This document shows positions 1-8,228 of a stretch of DNA of 11,433 bases, piece by piece. The stretch comes from Smittium culicis (lineage: Eukaryota; Kickxellomycota; Harpellomycetes; Harpellales; Legeriomycetaceae). The notes beneath the pieces were generated by a model. That model did no database searches, was not told where the DNA came from, and worked only from the letters and a program-made list of their open reading frames with translations. The stretch spans positions 1 to 11,433 of the forward strand of contig LSSN01000328.1 of the NCBI GenBank assembly GCA_001970855.1, written 5' to 3'. Position 1 is the stretch's first letter. Each line of letters opens with the position of its first letter. The position numbers were made by a program, and so were the translations under genes.

Positions 1-1838
1 GGCTCATCAATGAAGCTTTTTGAAGCTAATGACTTATTGCTGATAAATGAGCTATTTTCAACCACGGGAAAATCATCAACTAAGCTAATGTCTAATATTT
101 TTGTTAAATTGTCGATTAGAAATGATTGATAACAATAGTTTAATAAGAGTTGTGAGTATTTAGATTATTGGTTAGAAAAAAGATACCAGTTTTTCTTTTT
201 TTAGGGAGTGAAGAAGTAGCCTTGGGCTGAGTTTCTGGTGACACTATGTTTACTGAGTGACTTGGTTTATCATATTCATTACTAATTGAGATAGTAGATT
301 TTTTTCTTAACAAAGCAGAAGATTCTTGAATCTGTAAAGGTTAAAGAAAAAACGAAGGATAAAAAACCTTTTTTCAAAAGAATGAAAGATGGTCATAATT
401 TTATTGTATTTTATACAAATACTTATAAATTTATCATATATCTGTGTGAGAATAAGTAAATAGTGAGTATACCTGAAATTCTAGCTGAGTTTTAAAAGAG
501 TCCATCTGTTTTTGCATTTTTTCTTGGATAAAAGACTTTTCAACAGAAAGTTTTTCAGTGACAGAAACAAGAGTTTCTTGAAGGTTGACATTGTCATTTT
601 CAGCCTGAATTATAACATAGAGAGAATAAATATATATTTTATATGTAAATAGAGAAAATTAAGAAAGAATGATTTGATTACTTTTTGGAGTTTTCTTCTA
701 ACAGTTTCGATTTCACCTCTTTGTAGGCTTAGCTTTTCTTCTAATTCCATAATTCTTTTCTCACGATCTGCAATTTTGTCACTTAGCTAAGTATGATGGA
801 AAACAATTTAATAAAAAGTAATGTTTTAATTAGCGTCAACGTAAATTGTGTGATAGTATCGAATAAAATATAAATTAAAATGTTAGTGAGTACCTTTGAT
901 ATTCCTACAGAGTTGTCATTATTCAAAATATTATGAAAACCATTATTACTTGAGTCTTTTTCATTAATGTTGACGTTTAAAATTCGGTCCCCATAGTTAG
1001 CTAAAAAAATATCAAAAAAGCAAATTGACGAATATTTTAGTAAATAGGTCTAATAAACGTAAAATAAAATGAGATTACGTTGAACTTTGAGAGATTTTTG
1101 GTTATTAATTACTTGATTTGGTGGTATAGGGGGGAGAGTTATAAAACTATTTGAGTGATGATTATTATGAAGGTTGTTTGTTAAATTTATATTTTGAGCA
1201 TCAAATTGACAACTAATAGATTCTAAATTAGCACTTTGAGCTCTCTGTATTATGGAAGTATTGTTATTTGTTTTAGAATCTAAAGAAGTTGAAGATTTTT
1301 CAGCGTTATATAGAGAAATGGGTAGCATTTCATTGCTATAGGCCTTATTGTTGATTAAATTTGCGATAGAACTGTTGTTTTTTGTAGAGGTAGGTATAGG
1401 AGAATGAGAAGCAGCAGAGGTAAATTGTTCTGCTTGGGATGCATAGTAGAGCTCTTCGGTCTCCATGACCTTTTTCAGAGTCTGGGAATCGAACTCGATT
1501 TCAAAGTCATCATCGGGGAAGTCTAAGTCCAAGTCTTGAGATTGCTCTTTTAAATTATGGTTACAATCAATGTTATTTTTAGGGAGTTTTTCAGAGGTAT
1601 TATTTTCAATTCCTGAATGAACCAAGTTTAAAGGATTGATTTTGTGAGAGCTTTTGGTTTTATTTGGTTTGTTTGCAAAGCCATTTATGTTTTTTGTTTT
1701 GTTAAAATGTGTTAAATTAGTTATAAAGCTGTTGGAGTTGGATTTAGAGTTAAAATCGTTAAACTGATCAGACTCTAGATCAGAAAAATCATCGAATTCT
1801 TGAGAAAAATTTAAATCTATAATTTCTTGAGGATTCAT
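1..1838 (-). CDS. ATRIP: ATRIP/Rad26-like ATR-kinase partner, 5' part, six exons, truncated at window start
   Basis: Exons on the minus strand, 5' to 3': 1838-1079, 1000-894, 786-682, 604-473, 331-187, 91-1. The introns are 78, 107, 77, 141 and 95 bp and all junctions keep one open frame of about 446 residues that runs off the window. An in-frame TAA lies a few codons upstream of the ATG at 1838, which supports this start. Seen: an Asn/Ser-rich N-terminus; an acidic patch (residues ~102-118) followed by a helix (119-137), as in the RPA-binding region of ATRIP; a coiled coil (~290-385) with Q-R-G-E-I-E-T-V-R at 311-319 matching the conserved ATRIP 'GEI..LR' coiled-coil start; a second conserved-looking stretch LEFQ..ESSALLRKK; and a basic KKRK at 412-415. 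Family knowledge: ATRIP (fungal Rad26/Lcd1/UvsD) recruits ATR/Mec1 to RPA-coated single-stranded DNA. The identification is by remembered alignment, and the C-terminal HEAT part that would confirm it is outside the window. Confidence 0.72.
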
Positions 1839-3219
1839 CAGCTTTTATTTTCTAGATAAATTTACAGACGAAAGAGAGGAAAGACTCAGGCGTCCAATAT
1901 AAATTCTAAGAGAGATTTCTTATTTGGATCGAGATTGGATGAATCTTTTTGTCTATCCATTAAAGTATATTCTTGTTAAATTCAAAGTATTAGTAAGAGA
2001 CCATTAAAGCTAAACCAACTCTACTATCAAAATCGCGTCAGACTTTTAAAACTGCGAAATTTTGATCCCATAAAAACCTACCGTTTTTAGATCGCTTATT
2101 TTATTGGATACGCATGTGATAATTTTATGAGCTTGATCATAACTAGGCTTTCTTTGCTTAATATGATTCGGTATAAAGGAAAGGTGCCAATTTCCTTTTA
2201 AAGTTATATTTGATTTTAGACTGCATTTTCTGCTTTTAGACGAAGTTTATTTGACAATTCAATTCAGGAAATTTTAATGCGCATTCTTACCCAAACCAAA
2301 AAAACCATACAGTTAAACCTCATTTTGTATTTAGCACTCTGTTTAATTCGCATATTATATAACTCCGATTATACTCACACATTGCTTAACAAACATATCT
2401 TATAACTCTGATTTATACTCTCGCGGAGCTTAACAAGCATATCTTATAACTCGCATTTACACTTAACCAAAGCGTAGAAATGGGCTTAGTCTATTGCTAT
2501 TTATTATTTTGCAATAAAATTACTATTCCCGCTTTAAACGTTTCTAAATTGCATTATTGACTAGCATTTTCAGCAAATATAAGAAATATTTAAGCAAATC
2601 TAAGAAATCACTATTTATCTTAATTGTAGTTTAAAATCTAATATTTGATTTTGGGAGTGGAATTGTAAAATATTTGGTCAAGCTGCTTTTAGAAATTATC
2701 TCAAGTGGTTGGCTGACTCTATTTTGATTTTTTGATTTTTTTATCCCATTCAGATTTATTATTGGGTACGAGTATTTGCTGGATAATCAAACTTGCGATC
2801 AAATAGTTTCCTCACAGTAAAGGCTTTTTATTCGCCAAGCTCCATAGCTTAGAATTTAATATTCTCTAATAGAGTTTGTATTGAAACGCTTTTTAATTAA
2901 ACAAATTTATACACCCAAGCATTTAACGATAAATTTAGTATCTACTTATAATTCTGTCTATAGCTCATCAAATTCTACGAAAATCTAATACCTTCCCTAC
3001 AACACAAACTACTTCAGCAAAATATCTTCAATTTATAGCCAAAGATTATATATGTTGCATTATGCTTTAGCTTTTTCGATTTCTCGATAATACCTATACT
3101 TTGCGAGTTTAATAAGAAAATATTAGGAAACCAATCTTCTTCATTAAGCATAAATACAATAGATTTATATTAAGCATTCAAAAAAAATTAACTGCTTTAA
3201 TTCGCTAATAGTATATAAA
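1839..3219. other. Divergent intergenic region between the ATRIP-like gene and the kinase gene
   Basis: About 1.4 kb without a supportable gene on either strand. It must carry the 5' regions of both flanking, divergently transcribed genes. A TATATAAA-like string at about 3212-3219 directly abuts the kinase ATG, so it is more likely leader sequence than a TATA box. The only internal structure I can point to is the tandem repeat at 2341-2468 and a smaller 16-bp near-repeat (AGCAAATMTAAGAAAT type) at about 2572 and 2593. I looked for tRNA B-box-like sequence and for spliceosomal snRNA signatures and saw none. Confidence 0.6.
2341..2468. repeat. Imperfect tandem repeat, three units of about 41-44 bp
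   Basis: Three head-to-tail degenerate units: 2341-2383, 2384-2427 and 2428-2468. Units 2 and 3 share GCTTAACAARCATATCTTAT followed by AACTC and an ATTTAYAC block. Unit 1 is more diverged but keeps the CATATTATATAACTC and ATTATAC blocks. It lies about 0.75 kb upstream of the kinase start and 0.5 kb upstream of the ATRIP-like start. No function is evident. Confidence 0.7.
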
Positions 3220-5438
3220 ATGAGTGAAATTAACATAGACCTCGATAAAATATCCTTCAACAGCCATATAACTCTTATTACCACAGGTCTTGGAAATTTA
3301 TATTCAAGACTACAAAATTTTGAAGCTAGCTCCAAAGACCAAAAGCTATACTCGAAAAAAGCTCAAAAGGCTTCTTTACCATCTGCTTTCAAAAAATTCA
3401 ATAGTGATTTGTCATCAAATAACTGCCGTCGAGGTCAAGGCGCTTTCTCCCCTATATACACCGATCTATTAATTCTAAATCATAGTAACAGTAATACTTG
3501 AATTTTAATTTTATTCCTATAAATTATCTAGTACTTATTATATCACCTATTCTATTATTTTTAATTTCTTATTTACTAAATATTAATTGTTGACTTGTAA
3601 TTTTTTTTTATTTTTGAATGTTTAATATTTATTGAAATAAATAACGCACGTTAAATTTTTAGTTGCTCCAAATAAAGTTCCAAAAACTTTCAACTCATCC
3701 CGAAACTTGGTAGATGAATATCCAAGCAGTGGTGCAGGTAATTTACTCTATATCCTTGTTTTATTTATATTTTTTACTTTTATATTCACCCCTAATTTGT
3801 AGAAAGCGAAGCTTGTGAAGAATCACCCCCATTTTTTCAAACTCCTATTTTTTTACCAAAATTCACTTCAAAGAAATGCAACGTTTTAGATCATAGTTAC
3901 ATATCGGATATCCCGGACTCAAACGAACAACCCCTAATTGAAATGAGTAAGATTGAATTTTTCCTGAACATAATTTCCTATACTTTAACCATTTACAATT
4001 TTAATTTAGATAACAGATATAAAGTGTTGTCACATTTGGGCAGCGGCGAATTTTCAGATGTATTTCTTGCATATGACTCTTATATCAATTTAAACTTCAC
4101 TAAAAAAGGCTTCTCAAGTAATAGGATTGTATCTCTAAAGCTAATGAAAGATAATGAAAATGATATCGGCTTAGCTGAATACTCATCACTTCACTTCATT
4201 CAAAAAAAAAAGTCTCTTGATCTAAAAAAATATGTTGTTTCTATGTATGACATTTTTAAAATTCCTACTTCTCAAAACATTTCGCAACTAAATTGTAGCT
4301 GGAAAGTAGTACTGGTTATGGAGCCTTTATTTGGAGGTGTTTTAAACCAATCTCTTGCTATTAAATTAGATAAAATCAAATCAACCACTTCTGACCCCAA
4401 CGTTTTTATCCTAAATAAGCTAGTCCTAATTAAAGACGTTACAAGCCAAATCCTGGCTGCAATTAACGCACTACACAAAATACACATTATCCATGCCGAT
4501 TTAAAACCTGCTAACATAATGTTTGTCTCCAATGGTATCAACTTTTTTAGAATTAATCTCTCATCTTTAAAATGAATACATACATACTATTATTTACATT
4601 ACTACTAATTAAAAATATTAATATACTTTAATTAAATCAATTTTTAATTTTTTTTTTTTAGATTCGAATAAAATAAAGCTAATAGATTTTGGTAACTCTG
4701 TAAAATATTACAATTTACACCACTACTTTACTGACTATGAAATTCAACCACTATGGTATAGAGCACCCGAGGTTAGCTTTTCATAGTAATATATATTAGA
4801 AATTTAAATTTGTACCATATTTCTTAAATTACAACACTCTTTCAAACACTATTTTTTTATTATTAAATATCCTTAGGTTGCTTTCTGCACGAATTTTGAT
4901 TCAAAAATCGACATTTGGTCGGTTGGATGCATTTTTTGCGAAATGTGGACTCAATATCCACTATTTCGATCTTTTGACAATTCATCATTAATATCTAGTA
5001 TTCGCGATTTAAGAGGACCGCTGCCAGAATACCTAAATTATCAATCACTTAATGAACACATTTTGTCGCCAGAAAATTCACCTATACAAAATTTAAAGTT
5101 AAATAATTCAAAGAATTTACAAAACACACGTTCTTCATTATCAGATTTCCCAAGACAAACCAGGTATTTTCCATTTTTTTAATCTTTTCTTTTATTAATG
5201 TTAAAAATTTAATATGCATATATTCTTCAAAGATACTAATTTTTATTCTTTTTTTTTTTTGACCTTTTTTTTTCACTAATTTTTCTCTAAATTAACAAGG
5301 AGGGATTATCTTGGAAAAAAACTTGACGTCAATTGTCCAGAATTCATATCTCTGGCAGATTCTCTGCTTGAACTTGACCCCGAATTAAGGATAAACTCAT
5401 TTGACGCACTGAATCATGACTTTTTTTTAAAATATTAG
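3220..5438 (+). CDS. CMGC-type serine/threonine protein kinase, seven exons, 516 residues
   Basis: Exons: 3220-3490, 3663-3737, 3803-3946, 4010-4534, 4662-4771, 4877-5163, 5300-5438. All phases agree and the stop is TAG at 5436. An in-frame TAG upstream at 3160 supports the ATG at 3220. The first ~160 residues are low-complexity and Ser/Asn-rich. The kinase domain follows: Gly loop GSGEFSDV (174-181), VAIK-type lysine K207, a candidate alpha-C glutamate E220, catalytic loop HADLKPAN (325-332), DFGN (347-350), WYRAPEV (370-376), DIWSVGC (387-393) and the final LELDPELR helix (494-501). The HAD in place of HRD, and the EIQ..WYRAPEV activation segment, recall the DYRK/SRPK/CLK branch, but I cannot assign the subfamily. 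The segment after GPLP (~410-465) holds a polar insert. All residues needed for phosphotransfer are present, so it is probably active. The exon 1 donor could instead be at 3485 (same phase). Confidence 0.85.
3947..4009 (+). other. 63-bp in-frame intron of the kinase gene that contains no stop
   Basis: The intron runs from GTAAGATTG to TTTAATTTAG, with a TTTAACC branch-like stretch. It is exactly 21 codons long with no stop, so it reads through as coding. Splicing joins EM to NNRYKVL, the usual residues just before the glycine loop in SRPK-like kinases. Retention would insert a hydrophobic 21-residue stretch there. A start at the ATG at 3943 would place the start codon only four bases before this intron, so it is unlikely to be the true start. 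Confidence 0.75.
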
Positions 5439-5849
5439 TGCTTTTTCGATTTCTATAAAAAAAATTTTGATGTTATTAGTGTATTTTTAATTATAAAAAA
5501 AAAAAAAGATCCTGTAATTCAGTTTGTTAAATTGACTCGTATCCACTTTCTTCCCTGTCCACCTTTTTTTAGTCTTATGCTTTTTATTTTTGAATATAGC
5601 TTTAAAAGAAATTTTTTTTTATAAAAGCTGGTCTAAGCTCTAAAAAAAAAGTGTTGCCTAAATTGAGTTAAAATTAAATATAATTCGAAAATTTTGATTT
5701 AGAGAGTTCCGAATAATATATACTTGTAAAAAAAAAAATTTTTTTCTAGATAATTTTAAATTTGATTTGGATATACATTTACTCTATTGACGGATATAAG
5801 TATAGGTCATGATTTATGGGCTAAAAATAATTAAATAACCAAATCTAGA
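5439..5849. other. Convergent spacer between kinase and WDR89-like gene
   Basis: A 411-bp interval between two converging genes, so it holds both 3' untranslated regions. It is dominated by A and T homopolymer runs, for example near 5496-5508, 5611-5621 and 5729-5746. No open frame of note and no recognisable RNA gene. Confidence 0.6.
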
Positions 5850-6872
5850 TTATATCGCTGACCATAAACAAATTAGACCATCCTCGCCACCAGTTATAGC
5901 AGTATTGTGGGCAAAGTTGAACTCGATACATCTAACAATATCTGAATGACCCCCGATCAATCGGGTTAAATGACTAACACCTCCTATTTCAACATTAAAG
6001 ACGTCTAAATTTCCAGAAATATCCCCTGTAGTTAAGTACAAGCTGTTATTGGCCTCATTAAAATCACAATTTACTGCATAGTCGATAAGTGGCCCTTTAC
6101 TATCATCTTCATTAATCAAACTTCCATAATCTTTAACAAGAGTGCAATCATCTGACCATAAAGATAGTGTGTTCATATCCGTCACACAATAGAAAAATTC
6201 AGAGTTGCTACCTACATAACCTAGTTGCTGAATTGAAACGTCTGTTGTTGAAGAGAAAAGCATCGCATCGTCCTCATCAATTGTTTCTGAAAAATCGTAC
6301 AAGCATACTAAACCATCGGTAGAACCAGACATAAAACGCATATTTGATTGCTTGTGGCATCTGATTTGCGAAATATCATTGCTATGAGTTTCTGTAAAAA
6401 CGGCATACTCTTTCTTATCCATTCTCGCATCCCAAATGAATATCCCAACTTGATCATCAGAAACGAACCCTTTGTTAGCAAAGGATTTGTTATTCTTTTT
6501 GTTCAGATTGCCATCAACCTGTTCGCTTCCTGCAACTACAAACTGATTGTCGCAGCTTATATCAAATGATAGCAGAGGAAAAGGAGAAATAAATTCTTGA
6601 ACGGCTGAAATTGAGTCAACTCGAACATCATATATCTTCACAGTGCCATCGAGGCTACTGCTAGCTACAAAATTTTTATTCATTGATTTAATCCCAGTTA
6701 TCGGCTGATTATATCCATTATATTCTCTTAATAGTGATAATGAGGTATAGTCATGCAGTCTTATACAGCTTTCTGTAGATGAAACTATTCCGAGATCTAC
6801 ACCACTCACATTCTGTATGTATTGGGCTGAACCATTGATTTTCGGCAATTCTATTCGATTCACGCAATTCAT
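5850..6872 (-). CDS. WDR89: WDR89-like WD40-repeat protein, intronless, 340 residues
   Basis: A single open frame from ATG at 6872 to TAA at 5850. WD40 repeat features are spread along the protein: SSLDGTVKIYDVR (72-84), GIFIWDARM (143-151), ETHSNDISQIRCH (161-173), SGSTDGLVCLYDF (182-194), LSLWSDD (236-242) and GGHSDIVRCIEFN ... GGEDGLICLW (307-338). The order and spacing of ETHS-D-I-x-Q-I-R-x-H, GSTDGLV-x-x-x-D, a block of acidic residues at 198-202, and a C-terminal GGH ... GGEDG-x-x-x-LW match the WDR89 family rather than generic WD40 proteins. The length is near the family's roughly 340-390. A low-complexity KKNNK insert sits at ~120-138. Function: probably a beta-propeller protein-interaction scaffold; the family's cellular role is poorly defined. 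It shares the minus strand with the helicase-like gene but is 1.36 kb away, so there is no sign of co-transcription. Confidence 0.8.
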   Translation of the reverse strand: MNCVNRIELPKINGSAQYIQNVSGVDLGIVSSTESCIRLHDYTSLSLLREYNGYNQPITGIKSMNKNFVASSSLDGTVKIYDVRVDSISAVQEFISPFPLLSFDISCDNQFVVAGSEQVDGNLNKKNNKSFANKGFVSDDQVGIFIWDARMDKKEYAVFTETHSNDISQIRCHKQSNMRFMSGSTDGLVCLYDFSETIDEDDAMLFSSTTDVSIQQLGYVGSNSEFFYCVTDMNTLSLWSDDCTLVKDYGSLINEDDSKGPLIDYAVNCDFNEANNSLYLTTGDISGNLDVFNVEIGGVSHLTRLIGGHSDIVRCIEFNFAHNTAITGGEDGLICLWSAI

Positions 6873-8228
6873 TATTTAATTTTTTTTTTTTTCCTTCTAT
6901 CGAATGTTTCTAAATTTCTTGATCGTTGTGTTCAATTTACAAAAGTACAAGTGTATTTAAAATAAAATTATTCAAAAAAAATATTTTCATATTACTTTTT
7001 TGATATATAAAACGCTAAAAAAAATTGCCAATGAGCTTTGAGACGTTTATGTTTACCACCCAATTATCGTAATTTGGTACTGATTTATAAACATAGTTGG
7101 CTGGTGTGATCACGTTAGTAGCTAATCATCTTTCCCATGAAACTTTTTTTTTTTGACACACTTCAATCTAGACAAATAATATTTGTAGCCTTCTGGTTGA
7201 GCTTGGACATCTATGAAATCTAAAATTATCTCTAAGGCTTATATTATTTTTTATTTTCAATTTTTTAATATTCAAATTAGGTATATAGCCAAAAATATTT
7301 AAATTCATTTTACCAAACACACAACGCACTCAAAGTCACTTACATTTTTACGATAAAATTTATTCTGTTATATAGCGTGTTAATACAACATTGTTTTACC
7401 ATATAGTACCTAGGTTCTGTAAGACAACATGCCTTATATAATATCCTTTTGATTAGGAAATTTTATCTTAAATCTTCCATACTACAAGCCCAAAAAAAAT
7501 TTGAAATTTGAAAAAAACGAATGTTGTTAAACCAGATACAGATAAGAATTAAATAATAAAACCTTGACTTATTTTTACAATAACACTAACTGTATATCAA
7601 TTGGGCCTACAGTCATGAGATTCTACAGTTAAAATAATCAAAAGGTCTGATTGCCTGGAAAAATTCATTCTTTTAATAAATACAAAAATAAAATCTCAAA
7701 GTTAATTCAGTAACTTTCATTACTACCTCCTTTTAATCACAATCGGATAAATGCAAAAACAATTTAGCAAATATAACTAGAATGATAATTATGCTATATT
7801 ATGGGTTATCTACAATTTTTAGATCCATGGCTTAAAAATTATTCTTAAACAATTTGTTAAATATTTATTATAGGATATTTACATATAAAATGATATGTTT
7901 TTCAAGTTTCAAATTATATTTAAAATTTTAAACGTATGTTAAAACCTAACTGTATAAAAAAAAAAGTAAAATGATAAAAAATATCTTTATTATAGGTCTA
8001 GGTTATCAAATCCTTAATTGGTAACATTAGAAAGATATAGAAATTTTAATATATTAAAATCTTTAACTGCCAGACTAAAAGATAAAGATGCAATACATGT
8101 TAATGAAAAATAAACTGAAATCTAGCTGAATGAAAATCGATTTGGCCTAAATTACCGTAAAAAAAATATAAATATTTAAAAAATGATAAATTGAGAATAA
8201 ATTTATGAAAAGTAATATAAAATTTGCT
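6873..8228. other. Long AT-rich intergenic region
   Basis: About 1.36 kb between the 3' end of the helicase-like gene and the start of the WDR89-like gene, both on the minus strand. It holds the WDR89-like promoter and the helicase-like 3' untranslated region. Very AT-rich, with short A/T tracts. I find no conserved-looking reading frame, no spliced frame, no tRNA and no clear repeat. The longest small frame I noticed (plus strand from ATG 7137, about 28 codons) has no family resemblance. Confidence 0.55.

Noticed and set aside
1839..3219. tRNA, spliceosomal snRNA or CRISPR-like array in the intergenic region
   Set aside because: No B-box-like sequence or snRNA signature was seen. The repeat units are adjacent and degenerate, with no unique spacers, and the organism is clearly eukaryotic.
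3943..4575. Reading the kinase as starting at ATG 3943 and ending at 4577
   Set aside because: The apparent end runs into an intron (donor at 4535) and the start sits four bases before another intron. Upstream exons from 3220 and downstream exons to 5438 join in phase and supply DFG, APE and the C-terminal lobe.
6348..6569. Plus-strand 73-codon frame inside the WDR89-like gene
   Set aside because: It is antisense to well-supported WD40 coding sequence and resembles no family.
7137..7223. Small plus-strand frame of about 28 codons with a hydrophobic middle
   Set aside because: Too short for this base composition, no family resemblance, and no sign of flanking exons.
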